Part shown: positions 7,948-16,367 of the stretch, piece after piece
Position numbering within the stretch: position 1 is the first letter of the stretch
Layout of the letters: each line of letters opens with the position of its first letter
The notes under the pieces: generated by a model
The model's database searches: none
Told to the model about the DNA's origin: nothing
What the model saw: the letters and a program-made list of their open reading frames with translations, nothing else
Assembly: GCA_004556705.1 (NCBI GenBank)
Contig: SFGA01000015.1
Location: forward strand, 1-36,674
From: Ruminococcus sp.
GTDB taxonomy: Bacteria > Bacillota > Clostridia > Oscillospirales > Acutalibacteraceae
Direction: 5' to 3'
DNA: 36,674 nt
Translations under genes and position numbers: made by a program

Positions 7948-8940
7948 TCATATTATCGATTTGTAGAATTTTACGGTAAAAGTCGAGCCTTTTCCGACCT
8001 CGCTTTCAACCGTCACGGAGGCGTTCTGCTTTGAAAGTATTTCCTTTGAAAGAGCAAGACCTATGCCCACACTATCCGAAGATGAGTTTTTGCCGTGATA
8101 AAATCTGTCAAAAATATGCGGTAAATCCTCTTTTTCAATTCCGCAGCCTGTATCGCTTATCTTAAACTCGGAATATATATTGGTATCCGTTGCGCTGACG
8201 GTAAGCCTGCCGCCCGATTGTGAATGTTCAATGCAATTTTTGATAATATTTTTTAATGCCTCTTCAGTCCAGTTCTTGTCTCCTGTAAAGTTGAACGCCT
8301 TTACAGGCTTTTCAATCTCTATCTCCTTCAATTCCAAGCTCAAAAGGAACGGAGAAAGACAATCGTTTACAATTTCAACCGACGAAAGCTCGGTTTTGTT
8401 AAATTCCACGGTGTCCGCATCGAGTTTTGAAAGTTTTAACAATGTAGCGGTCAGCCAATTCATCTTATCAACCTGCGTTTTTATTATATCGATAAATTCC
8501 GCACGCTTTTCGCTGTTTTCCTCTGCTTCGAGCAAGTCGGTCATAACGGTAATCGAGGTAAGCGGAGTTTTAAGCTGATGCGTAATATCGGCAAGTGAAT
8601 CGACAAGGAACAGCTTTTCCTTTTTCAATTCTTCGTTTGTGGTTTTGAGCTTTATAACTACCTTATAGATATTGTTTTTGAGAATTGACAGCTCGCCCTC
8701 GGTGTTGTCGCTGACATTGAGCGAAAAATCGCCCGAGCAGACAAGCGACAAATACCTATTCAGCTCCTTGAGATAATCCATCTGCCTTTTCTTCCAAATG
8801 CAGAAAAGCGATATAATCACAGCCGACAGCAGAAGGCAGATTAAGCTGCAAACGGGATTTATAAATGCAGTGCCGACACACGCAGCCGCCGACACCGAAA
8901 CGCATACTATAATTATTTTTACGAAATCTGATTTTTTCAT
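7948..8940 (-). CDS. Sensor histidine kinase, intramembrane-sensing type
   Basis: Membrane histidine kinase paired with the OmpR-type regulator encoded just upstream (ATGA overlap of 4 bp). The 330-residue protein has two TM helices (about 8-27 and 30-48) joined by only a few residues, so it has almost no extracellular sensor domain. The HisKA H-box is ITHQLKTPLTSI with His121. The catalytic domain has N-box NIIKNCIEHS, G1 DTGCGIEKEDL, the F-box IFDRFYHG and G2 VGIGLALSKEI. Kinases with this minimal sensor often take their signal from a partner ABC permease, as in BceS-type systems, and an FtsX-type permease lies downstream in the same direction. The signal itself is not visible. Confidence 0.93.
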   Translation of the reverse strand: MKKSDFVKIIIVCVSVSAAACVGTAFINPVCSLICLLLSAVIISLFCIWKKRQMDYLKELNRYLSLVCSGDFSLNVSDNTEGELSILKNNIYKVVIKLKTTNEELKKEKLFLVDSLADITHQLKTPLTSITVMTDLLEAEENSEKRAEFIDIIKTQVDKMNWLTATLLKLSKLDADTVEFNKTELSSVEIVNDCLSPFLLSLELKEIEIEKPVKAFNFTGDKNWTEEALKNIIKNCIEHSQSGGRLTVSATDTNIYSEFKISDTGCGIEKEDLPHIFDRFYHGKNSSSDSVGIGLALSKEILSKQNASVTVESEVGKGSTFTVKFYKSII

Positions 8941-9608
8941 TTCATCAAGTACCCCATTCCACGAACTGTTTTTATATATTGCGGATCGTTCGGGTCGTTT
9001 TCGATTTTATCACGAAGCCTTTTAATATAAACGGTAAGCGTGTTATCGTTCACGAAATCGCCGTCAACATCCCATATCTCCTCAAGCAGCTTGCGTCTTG
9101 TAAGCACCGTGCCTCGATTATTCACAAACGATAAAAGCAATCTGTATTCCATAGCGGTCAAAATTACCTCCTCGCCACGAAGCAGTACCCTCGCCTCTGC
9201 GGTATTCACGGACAGTTCGCCGATTTTTATAATTCCGTCTGCGTTGTCCTTTGAGTATCGTCGAAGCACGCTTTTCACTCTCGCAAGCAGCTCACGAACA
9301 CGAAACGGCTTTGAAATATAATCATCCGCACCGAGCTCAAAACCCGTAACAACGTTTATTTCATCATCATAGGCGGTCAAAAATATTACAGGTAAATCGC
9401 CCTTTGATTTTATGAGTGAGCAGACCTCATATCCGTTTCCGTCAGGCAGAGTCAAGTCAAGAATATAAAGGTCAAATTCTTCATTTTCAACTGTCTTTTT
9501 AGCCTCCGCAACGGTTTTGACAAGGGTTACCTCGTATTTTTCACTATCGAGAGTGTATGAAAGACCGATACCGATTGCCTCGTCGTCCTCAAGCACAAAA
9601 ATTCTCAT
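8937..9608 (-). CDS. OmpR/PhoB-family response regulator
   Basis: Transcription regulator activated by phosphorylation from the kinase encoded next. The 223-residue protein has a receiver domain (about 1-118) with acidic residues D8 and D9, phosphoacceptor D51, T78 and K100 in the standard KPF context, then a winged-helix Trans_reg_C domain (about 125-222) with RRKLLEEIWDVDGDFVNDNTL spanning the recognition region and TVRGMGYLMK at the end. A GAGGTGAT ribosome site precedes the ATG. It heads a leftward RR-HK-ATPase-permease cluster. The repeat TTACAGTTTTGT upstream at 9655-9666, shared with 7937-7948, suggests autoregulation and control of the ABC genes. Confidence 0.95.
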   Translation of the reverse strand: MRIFVLEDDEAIGIGLSYTLDSEKYEVTLVKTVAEAKKTVENEEFDLYILDLTLPDGNGYEVCSLIKSKGDLPVIFLTAYDDEINVVTGFELGADDYISKPFRVRELLARVKSVLRRYSKDNADGIIKIGELSVNTAEARVLLRGEEVILTAMEYRLLLSFVNNRGTVLTRRKLLEEIWDVDGDFVNDNTLTVYIKRLRDKIENDPNDPQYIKTVRGMGYLMK

Positions 9609-9654
9609 AAAATCACCTCGAAGCTATTGTAACATAACAAGAATATAAATTCTA

Positions 9655-9669
9655 TTACAGTTTTGTAAG
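9655..9669. promoter_or_regulatory. Possible autoregulatory site of the response regulator
   Basis: TTACAGTTTTGTAAG shares its first 12 bases with 7937-7948 and contains an inverted CTTACA/TGTAAG-like pair. It lies about 47 bp upstream of the regulator's start. The link is by sequence identity only. Confidence 0.35.
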
Positions 9670-9741
9670 AATATGGAATATTGCATCATAAATTTTCCGT
9701 ATTTTCCATTATTTATTATGCGACAAATTCACTATTTATTG

Positions 9742-9770
9742 TTGAAAATACAATAGGTTTGTGCTAAAAT
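9742..9770 (+). promoter_or_regulatory. Promoter of the nfn-hyd operon
   Basis: TTGAAA (9742-9747) and TAAAAT (9765-9770) are separated by 17 nt, a good vegetative promoter. The transcript would have a leader of about 85 nt before nfnA. I see no clear Rex operator or riboswitch in that leader. Confidence 0.6.
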
Positions 9771-9863
9771 TGATAATTGAGCAAAAAGTTTGTCAATTTT
9801 TTAACATTCTTTTTCTCAAGCTGTTTTAACAACAAAATTCCAATTATAAAAGGGAGTCTTCGT

Positions 9864-10712
9864 ATGTACAAAATCTTGCGAAAGAAAAGCTTAAATCCGA
9901 CTGTTACGCAGATGGAAATTGAAGCTCCGTTAGTTGCCAAAAAGGCAAAGCCCGGTCAGTTTATCATCCTGCGTGTTGATGCCGACGGCGAGCGAATACC
10001 GTTGACCGTTGCAGGAACAAACGCCGAAGAAGGATCGGTTAAGATAATCTTCCAGATTGTCGGCGCAACGACCGAAAAATTAAATCACAAGCAGCAGGGC
10101 GAATTTTTACAGGACTTTGTAGGTCCTCTCGGCGTTCCGACAAAAACAGAGGGAATTAAAAAGGTCTGCATTATCGGCGGCGGCGTGGGTTGTGCAATTG
10201 CAATGCCCGTAGCTCAGGCTTTTCAAAAGCTCGGTGCCGACGTTACAAGCATAATCGGCTTTAGAGATAAAAACCTTGTTATATTAGAGGACGAATTCAC
10301 CGCTTGCTCAAACAGAATGTTCCTTATGACCGACGACGGTTCATACGGCAGGCACGGCAACGTTACCGTTCCGCTTAAAGAAATGCTCGAGGCAGGCGAA
10401 AAATTCGATATGATAATCGCAATAGGACCGCTTGTTATGATGAAGTTTGTAGTCCTTGCCGCAAAGCCGTTCGGCGTACCTGTTACCGTTTCAATGAACC
10501 CGATTATGATCGACGGTACGGGAATGTGCGGCGGCTGTCGTCTTACGCTTAATCAAGACGGCAAGAAGGTTACGAAATTTGCCTGTGTTGACGGCCCTGA
10601 CTTTGACGGCTATGAGGTCGATTTTGACGAGGCTATGTCAAGAGGCAGAATGTACGCAGATTTTGAACGTCACGCTTACGAAGAAACCTGCAATCTTTTC
10701 AAGAAAGCTTAA
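9864..10712 (+). CDS. nfnA: NfnA: FAD/[2Fe-2S] subunit of NADH-dependent ferredoxin:NADP+ oxidoreductase
   Basis: Small subunit of the flavin-based bifurcating transhydrogenase that couples reduced ferredoxin plus NADH to NADP+ reduction; it carries the NAD(H) site. The 282-residue protein has an FAD-binding ferredoxin-reductase barrel (about 1-95), an NAD-binding fold beginning KKVCIIGGGVGCA (about 99-111), and near the C-terminus IDGTGMCGGCR plus a later Cys. D217, C222, C225 and C241 fit the Asp/three-Cys [2Fe-2S] ligation described for NfnA. The ATG at 9864 is chosen because AAAGGGAG lies 7 bp upstream; a TTG at 9777 is in frame but has no ribosome site. First gene of the redox operon. 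Homologues are also named sulfide dehydrogenase subunit (SudB). Confidence 0.9.
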   Translation: MYKILRKKSLNPTVTQMEIEAPLVAKKAKPGQFIILRVDADGERIPLTVAGTNAEEGSVKIIFQIVGATTEKLNHKQQGEFLQDFVGPLGVPTKTEGIKKVCIIGGGVGCAIAMPVAQAFQKLGADVTSIIGFRDKNLVILEDEFTACSNRMFLMTDDGSYGRHGNVTVPLKEMLEAGEKFDMIIAIGPLVMMKFVVLAAKPFGVPVTVSMNPIMIDGTGMCGGCRLTLNQDGKKVTKFACVDGPDFDGYEVDFDEAMSRGRMYADFERHAYEETCNLFKKA

Positions 10713-10726
10713 CGGGGAGTGTTAAT

Positions 10727-12133
10727 ATGCCAGTATCACAGAAAAAACATGAAATGCCCACTCAGTCCCCTGAGATAAGAGCAAAAAATTTCAAAGAAGT
10801 CGCACTCGGATATTCCGAGGAGACGGCTGTCGCAGAGGCACAGAGATGCCTTAATTGTAAAAACAGACCGTGTGTCAGCGGTTGTCCCGTAAACGTTCAC
10901 ATTCCCGATTTTATTTCTAAAATCAAAGAGGGAGATTTTGAGGGCGCATACCGTGAAATATCGCTTTCATCAACACTTCCTGCTGTTTGCGGCAGAGTTT
11001 GTCCGCAGGAAACGCAGTGTGAGAGCAAATGCACGCTCGGTATTAAATTTGAGCCTGTCGGAATAGGCAGACTTGAACGCTTTGTTGCCGATTGGCATAA
11101 TGAAATTCAGACTGTCGCACCCGTTGCTCCTCAATCAAACGGACACCGTGTTGCGATTGTCGGCTCAGGTCCTTCAGGCCTTACCTGTGCAGGCGACCTT
11201 GCAAAAAAAGGCTACAAGGTTACAATTTTCGAAGCATTACACACCGCAGGCGGAGTTCTTGTATACGGTATTCCCGAGTTCAGACTTCCGAAGTCAATCG
11301 TTGCAAAAGAGGTTGATACTCTTAAAGCTCTCGGCGTAGATATTAAAACAAACGTCGTTATCGGTAAAACTCTCATGGTTGACGAGCTGTTCGATATGGG
11401 CTATGAAGCTGTTTTCATAGGCTCGGGCGCAGGACTTCCCAACTTTATGGGTATCCCCGGCGAATCGTTAAAGGGCGTTTACTCGGCAAATGAATTTTTG
11501 ACAAGAAGCAACCTTATGAAAGCATATAAAGACGATCCCATTACCCCGATTATGAAGGGCGGAAAGGTCGCAATAATCGGCGGCGGCAACGTTGCAATGG
11601 ATGCAGCAAGAACTGCTCTTCGTCTCGGTGCGGATAAGGTATATGTCGTTTACCGCCGTTCTATGGAGGAGCTTCCCGCAAGAAAGGAAGAGGTCGAGCA
11701 CGCTATGGAGGAGGGAATTGATTTCCGTCTTCTCAACAATCCTGTTGAAATTCTCGGCTATAACAATCCCGACAATCCGAGAGATGAGAAAAACGGCTTT
11801 GTTACGGGTATGAAATGTATTAAAATGGAATTGGGAGAGCCTGACGCAAGGGGCAGAAGGCGTCCTATTCCGATTGAGGGCAGTGAATTTATCCTTGATG
11901 TTGATACTGTTGTCGTTTCAATCGGCACATCGCCCAATCCGCTTATCAAGAGCACCACAAAGGGGCTTGAGGTCAACGAAAGAGGCGGAATTATCATAAA
12001 CGAGGACGGTCTTACCACAAGGGACTGCGTTTACGCAGGCGGCGACGCTGTTACGGGTGCTGCTACCGTCATTTCGGCTATGGGTGCAGGAAAACACGCC
12101 GCAAAGGCGATTGACGAGTATCTCAGCAAATAA
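10727..12133 (+). CDS. nfnB: NfnB: FAD/two [4Fe-4S] subunit (GltD-like)
   Basis: Large subunit of the Nfn transhydrogenase; it holds the bifurcating FAD, two [4Fe-4S] clusters and the NADP(H) site. The 468-residue protein has the N-terminal cluster domain with CLNCKNRPCVSGCP (about 41-54) and CGRVCPQETQCESKC, an FAD dinucleotide fold with VAIVGSGPSGLTCA, and an NADP-binding fold with VAIIGGGNVAMDAA followed by VYRRSMEELPAR, all standard for GltD/NfnB proteins. It begins 14 bp after nfnA behind GGGGAG. A glutamate synthase small subunit is the main alternative, but pairing with nfnA and no adjacent gltB-type gene favour Nfn. Confidence 0.9.
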   Translation: MPVSQKKHEMPTQSPEIRAKNFKEVALGYSEETAVAEAQRCLNCKNRPCVSGCPVNVHIPDFISKIKEGDFEGAYREISLSSTLPAVCGRVCPQETQCESKCTLGIKFEPVGIGRLERFVADWHNEIQTVAPVAPQSNGHRVAIVGSGPSGLTCAGDLAKKGYKVTIFEALHTAGGVLVYGIPEFRLPKSIVAKEVDTLKALGVDIKTNVVIGKTLMVDELFDMGYEAVFIGSGAGLPNFMGIPGESLKGVYSANEFLTRSNLMKAYKDDPITPIMKGGKVAIIGGGNVAMDAARTALRLGADKVYVVYRRSMEELPARKEEVEHAMEEGIDFRLLNNPVEILGYNNPDNPRDEKNGFVTGMKCIKMELGEPDARGRRRPIPIEGSEFILDVDTVVVSIGTSPNPLIKSTTKGLEVNERGGIIINEDGLTTRDCVYAGGDAVTGAATVISAMGAGKHAAKAIDEYLSK

Positions 12134-12171
12134 ACATTAAGGCTCGATGCCTTACATTGAAGAGGTGGCTT

Positions 12172-12666
12172 ATGGAAAAGGAATTTGATTTCAGCGTTGT
12201 TGACGAAATTCTCTCACGGCACGAGAAAGCGGAGCTGTCAACAATATCTATTCTCCAAGATATTCAGGATTATTATCACTATTTACCAAAGGAAGTTTTC
12301 CCCTATGTTGCAAAGGCAATCGGTGTGGGCGAGGCAAGGCTTTACGGAGTGGCTACCTTCTATGAAAACTTCTCGCTTGAACCAAAGGGAAAATATGTTA
12401 TCCGCTGCTGTGACGGTACGGCTTGCCATGTAAGAGGCTCGCTTCCGATACTTGACCAGCTTCGAAAGACTCTTGATCTGAGTGAAGAAAAAAAGACTAC
12501 CGACGATTTGAATTTCACGGTCGAAACGGTTTCTTGTCTCGGTGCTTGCGGTCTTGCACCGGTTATCACGGTAAACGGCGTTGTTCATCCTTCCATGACG
12601 CCCGAAAAAGCATTGGACTTGCTTGATGAGCTTAAAGCAGAGCTTGAAAAGGAGGCTGAAGAATAA
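12172..12666 (+). CDS. hydC: HydC: NuoE-like [2Fe-2S] subunit of trimeric [FeFe] hydrogenase
   Basis: Thioredoxin-fold electron-transfer subunit of the HydABC hydrogenase. The 164-residue protein has a helical N-terminal domain and the four NuoE cluster cysteines at C80, C85, C122 and C126 (CDGTACHVRGS and SCLGACGLAP). The ATG at 12172 is preferred because AGAGGTGG lies 6 bp upstream; an in-frame TTG at 12157 would add five residues but contains that ribosome site. It follows nfnB by 38 bp and its stop overlaps the hydB start (TAATG). Confidence 0.93.
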   Translation: MEKEFDFSVVDEILSRHEKAELSTISILQDIQDYYHYLPKEVFPYVAKAIGVGEARLYGVATFYENFSLEPKGKYVIRCCDGTACHVRGSLPILDQLRKTLDLSEEKKTTDDLNFTVETVSCLGACGLAPVITVNGVVHPSMTPEKALDLLDELKAELEKEAEE

Positions 12667-14549
12667 TGGGCAAACTTAATTCGAGAGCCGACCTTATTGC
12701 TCTGCGTGAGGAATGTGTCAAAGCATTTGAGGCAGAGAAAACAAAAATTCTTGTCTGCGGAGGTACGGGCTGCGTTGCAGGCGGTTCGCTTGACATTTAC
12801 GCAAGACTTAAAGAATTGCTTGAAGAAAGAGGCATACCCGTTGAGGTCGAGCTGGCTCACGAGCCGCACGACGGAGTTGTCGGCATGAAAAAAAGCGGCT
12901 GCCACGGCTTCTGCGAGATGGGCCCGTTGGTACGCATTGAGCCGTCGGGCTGGCTTTACACAAAGGTCAAGCTTGACGACTGCGAAGAAATCATAGAAAA
13001 GACGATTATCGGCGGAGAAAATATAGAAAGACTTGCATATAAGCAGGACGGCAAGGTTTATCAAAAGCAGGAGGAAATCCCCTTTTATAAAAAGCAAACA
13101 CGAGTTGTGCTCGGCTCTTGCGGTCACATAAACGCAGGCTCTGTTCGTGAGTATCTTGCTGTCGGCGGCTATAAGGCGTTCGAAAAATGCCTTTTTGATA
13201 TGCAGCCCGAAGATATAATCAAGGTTATTTCCGACTCAAATCTTCGAGGAAGAGGAGGCGGCGGCTTCCTTTGCGGTAAAAAATGGGCTTCCTGTGCCAA
13301 GCAAAAGGAAAATCCAAAATATATAGTTTGTAACGGCGACGAGGGCGACCCCGGTGCATTTATGGACCGTTCCGTTATGGAGGGCGATCCGCACAAATTG
13401 CTTGAGGGCATGATGATTGCAGGTCTTGCAATCGGCTCATCCGACGGTTATATCTATGTTCGTGCCGAATATCCGCTTGCGGTCGAAAGACTTAAAATGG
13501 CTATTTCTCAGGCTGAAGATTGCGGTATTCTCGGCGACAACATTCTCGGAACGGGTAAATCGTTCCGTATACATATAAATAAGGGCGCAGGTGCGTTTGT
13601 CTGCGGCGAGGGCTCGGCTCTTACCGCTTCTATCGAGGGAAAAAGAGGTATGCCTCGTGTTAAGCCGCCGAGAACGGTTGAGCACGGACTTTTCGGCAAG
13701 CCCACTAACCTCAACAACGTTGAAACCTACGCAAATGTTCCCGAAATCATAAATAGGGGTGCGGAATGGTACAAATCAATAGGCCCGGAAAACAGCCCCG
13801 GCACAAAGGCGTTTGCGCTTACGGGTACAATTCAAAACACGGGACTTATCGAAGTTCCTATGGGTACAACGCTTCGTGAGGTAATCTTCGATATAGGCGG
13901 AGGTATGCGAGGCGGTACGAATTTCAAGGCTGTTCAAATCGGCGGTCCGTCGGGCGGTTGTCTTACGGAAAAGGACCTTGATATTCCGCTTGATTTTGAC
14001 TCGCTTAAAAAGGTCGGCGCAATGATAGGCTCGGGCGGACTTGTTGTTATGGACGACAAGACCTGTATGGTCGAGGTTGCACGCTTCTTTATGAACTTTA
14101 CGCAAAACGAGTCGTGCGGCAAATGCGTTCCGTGCCGTGAGGGTACAAAGCGTATGCTTGAGATTCTTGAAAGAATTACTCAGGGCAAGGGCAAGGACGG
14201 CGATATTGAATTGCTTGAGGAGCTTGCCGATACAATTTCCAACACCGCCCTTTGCGGACTAGGAAAAACTGCTCCCTCCCCTGTTATTTCAACAATTAAA
14301 AATTTCCGTGAGGAATATGAGGCGCACGTTTATAAAAAGCGTTGCCCTGCCGGTGCGTGCAGTAAATTAAACATTTATGTTATCGACCCCGAGCGTTGCA
14401 GAGGCTGCTCAAAATGTGCGAGAAACTGCCCCGTCGGTGCTATCAGCGGTCAAGTAAGATCGCCTTATGTTATCGATCAGGATAAATGTATCAAGTGCGG
14501 AGCATGTATGAGCAACTGCGCATTTTCAGCTATAAGGAGGGAAGAATGA
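12666..14549 (+). CDS. hydB: HydB: NuoF-like NADH/FMN subunit of trimeric [FeFe] hydrogenase
   Basis: Diaphorase subunit that exchanges electrons with NAD(H) through FMN and Fe-S clusters. The 627-residue protein has an N-terminal thioredoxin-like [2Fe-2S] domain (CGGTGCVAGGS and GCHGFCEMGP), a NuoF core with the FMN/NADH glycine-rich loop LRGRGGGGFLCGKKW and NGDEGDPGAFMDRSVMEGDP, a SLBB-like region, the [4Fe-4S] motif ESCGKCVPCREGTKRM, and a C-terminal two-[4Fe-4S] ferredoxin domain (CRGCSKCARNCP and CIKCGACMSNC). This layout is that of HydB in bifurcating hydrogenases. The start overlaps the hydC stop by one base and the end overlaps hydA by 4 bp. Confidence 0.94.
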   Translation: MGKLNSRADLIALREECVKAFEAEKTKILVCGGTGCVAGGSLDIYARLKELLEERGIPVEVELAHEPHDGVVGMKKSGCHGFCEMGPLVRIEPSGWLYTKVKLDDCEEIIEKTIIGGENIERLAYKQDGKVYQKQEEIPFYKKQTRVVLGSCGHINAGSVREYLAVGGYKAFEKCLFDMQPEDIIKVISDSNLRGRGGGGFLCGKKWASCAKQKENPKYIVCNGDEGDPGAFMDRSVMEGDPHKLLEGMMIAGLAIGSSDGYIYVRAEYPLAVERLKMAISQAEDCGILGDNILGTGKSFRIHINKGAGAFVCGEGSALTASIEGKRGMPRVKPPRTVEHGLFGKPTNLNNVETYANVPEIINRGAEWYKSIGPENSPGTKAFALTGTIQNTGLIEVPMGTTLREVIFDIGGGMRGGTNFKAVQIGGPSGGCLTEKDLDIPLDFDSLKKVGAMIGSGGLVVMDDKTCMVEVARFFMNFTQNESCGKCVPCREGTKRMLEILERITQGKGKDGDIELLEELADTISNTALCGLGKTAPSPVISTIKNFREEYEAHVYKKRCPAGACSKLNIYVIDPERCRGCSKCARNCPVGAISGQVRSPYVIDQDKCIKCGACMSNCAFSAIRREE

Positions 14550-16243
14550 TGCTTCTTGAAAATATGATGGAAATTGACGGTATTCCCGTTAAAATCGAGG
14601 GCGAGCGAAACCTCCTTGAAGTAATCAGCAAAACAGGAATTAAGCTTCCCGTTTTCTGCTACCATTCCGACCTTTCAATCTACGGTGCTTGCCGTATGTG
14701 TATGGTTGAGGATGAAAACGGCAGAATGATGGCGTCCTGCTCAACCGTTCCGAAGGCGGGAATGAAAATAAAGACAAATACGGGCAGACTTCGCAAGTAC
14801 CGCAAGAGCATACTTGAGCTTTTGCTTGCAAGCCATTGCAGAGATTGTACAACCTGTGAGAACAGCGGAAAATGTCGCTTGCAGGAGCTTGCGGTTCAAT
14901 TCGGTATTACCGATGTCCGTTTCCCGAATGACAAAACGGAGTCCGAAAGAGACGAGTCATCTTACAGCATTGTCAGAGATTCAAGCAAATGTATTCTCTG
15001 CGGCGACTGTGTGCGTGAATGTAACGAAATTCAGCACGTCGGAGCTATCGACTTTGCATACAGAGGCTCGAACGCAACTATAAGCACAGCCTTTAACAAA
15101 CCGCTTGCGGAGTCTCTCTGCGTAAACTGCGGTCAATGTGCGGCTGCTTGCCCAACGGGTGCGATTATCGTTAAAGACGACACTCAAAAGGTTTGGGATA
15201 AAATTGACGACCCCGAGGTTTTTGTTACCTGCGAGATTGCCCCTGCCGTTCGTGTCGGTATCGGCGAGGAATTAGGCTTGGACGACGGCGAATACGCAAT
15301 GAACAGAATTATTGCTGCACTTCACCGTATGGGCGTCGATAAGGTTTATGACACGGTAACGGGTGCAGACCTTACGGTTATTGAGGAAACAAGGGAGTTT
15401 ATAGACCGTCTTGAAAACGGCGGCACGCTTCCGCTGTTTACCTCCTGCTGTCCTGCTTGGGTGTCATTTGTCGAGAAAAAATACCCCGAATTTCTTCCCA
15501 ACGTATCAACCTGCCGTTCGCCTATGAGTATGTTCTCGGCGGTTATTAAGGAGTATTACAAGGATAAGCTTCCCGAGGGCAAGACAAAGCATTATCACTT
15601 TGCGCTTATGCCCTGTACAGCTAAAAAGAGTGAGGCAAAGCGCCCCGAGTTTAACGGCTGTACCGATGATGTAATCACAACGCAAGAGCTTATCGGTATG
15701 ATTAAAAAATCGGGAATTATGTTCAACGAGCTTGAGCCCGAAGCGGTTGACCTGCCGTTTGGCGAAATGTCGGGTGCAGGCGTGATTTTCGGCGTTACGG
15801 GCGGCGTAACAGAAGCGGTTTTGCGCTATGTTGCAGGCGACAACTCAAAAACAACGCTTATGCAGATTGAATACACGGGTATCAGAGGACTTGAGGCTGT
15901 CAAGGTGGCTGAAATTCCCTACGGCGACAGAAAGCTTAAAATTGCCGTTACCTCGGGACTTGCAAACGCAAGAAAGATAATCAAGGGTATTCAAAGAGGC
16001 GAGCTTCATTATGACCTTGTTGAGGTTATGGCTTGCCGTGGCGGCTGTATATCGGGTGCGGGTCAGCCATATATCTCGCACAGACACCGTATCAAGCGTG
16101 CAGACGGACTTTACCGTTCGGACAAGAGCAGCATTGTTAAATGTTCACAGGATAACAGACTTCTTGATGAGCTTTACGAGGGTGTTCTCAACGGTAGGAC
16201 GCATGAGCTTCTCCATGTTGATTATGTAAAGAAAGATAAATAA
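14546..16243 (+). CDS. hydA: HydA: catalytic [FeFe] hydrogenase subunit
   Basis: Reversible H2 production at the H-cluster; with HydB and HydC it probably uses reduced ferredoxin and NADH together. The 565-residue protein contains, in order, a plant-type [2Fe-2S] domain (FCYHSDLSIYGACRMC), the His-Cys3 [4Fe-4S] motif HCRDCTTCENSGKC, a two-[4Fe-4S] ferredoxin domain (CILCGDCVREC and CVNCGQCAAACP), then H-cluster motifs L1 TSCCPAW, L2 MPCTAKKSEA and L3 MACRGGCISGAGQP. L3 differs from the commoner CPGGC...GGGQP form. The length fits an M3-type catalytic subunit without an additional C-terminal [2Fe-2S] domain. AAGGAGG precedes two adjacent ATG codons (14546 and 14549), so the start is uncertain by one residue. 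No maturation genes (hydEFG) are in this window. Confidence 0.95.
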   Translation: MMLLENMMEIDGIPVKIEGERNLLEVISKTGIKLPVFCYHSDLSIYGACRMCMVEDENGRMMASCSTVPKAGMKIKTNTGRLRKYRKSILELLLASHCRDCTTCENSGKCRLQELAVQFGITDVRFPNDKTESERDESSYSIVRDSSKCILCGDCVRECNEIQHVGAIDFAYRGSNATISTAFNKPLAESLCVNCGQCAAACPTGAIIVKDDTQKVWDKIDDPEVFVTCEIAPAVRVGIGEELGLDDGEYAMNRIIAALHRMGVDKVYDTVTGADLTVIEETREFIDRLENGGTLPLFTSCCPAWVSFVEKKYPEFLPNVSTCRSPMSMFSAVIKEYYKDKLPEGKTKHYHFALMPCTAKKSEAKRPEFNGCTDDVITTQELIGMIKKSGIMFNELEPEAVDLPFGEMSGAGVIFGVTGGVTEAVLRYVAGDNSKTTLMQIEYTGIRGLEAVKVAEIPYGDRKLKIAVTSGLANARKIIKGIQRGELHYDLVEVMACRGGCISGAGQPYISHRHRIKRADGLYRSDKSSIVKCSQDNRLLDELYEGVLNGRTHELLHVDYVKKDK

Positions 16244-16367
16244 AAGCATTAAAAGCCAAAAAGCACACTTCGTTGGTATCGGCAAATACTTTGCAAATGA
16301 GGAGTTGCACAGTGAGTGAGAGACAGCCAAAGGCTGTTGCGTACGATACGAAGCAAACGACGACGTT
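16244..16367. other. Intergenic stretch downstream of hydA
   Basis: No gene is seen. It contains a short perfect hairpin ACAGCC-AAA-GGCTGT (16323-16337) and leads directly into the inverted-repeat element at 16368. I see no convincing terminator here; the first good one for hydA lies inside the repeat element at 16458. Confidence 0.5.

Noticed and set aside
9777..9863. Upstream TTG extension of nfnA adding 29 residues
   Set aside because: The added residues do not fit the NfnA N-terminus, and AAAGGGAG is ideally placed for ATG 9864.
9771..9863. Rex operator or riboswitch in the nfn-hyd leader
   Set aside because: Only half-site-like TTAACA fragments are present; I see no full TTGTTAA-type palindrome or structured leader.
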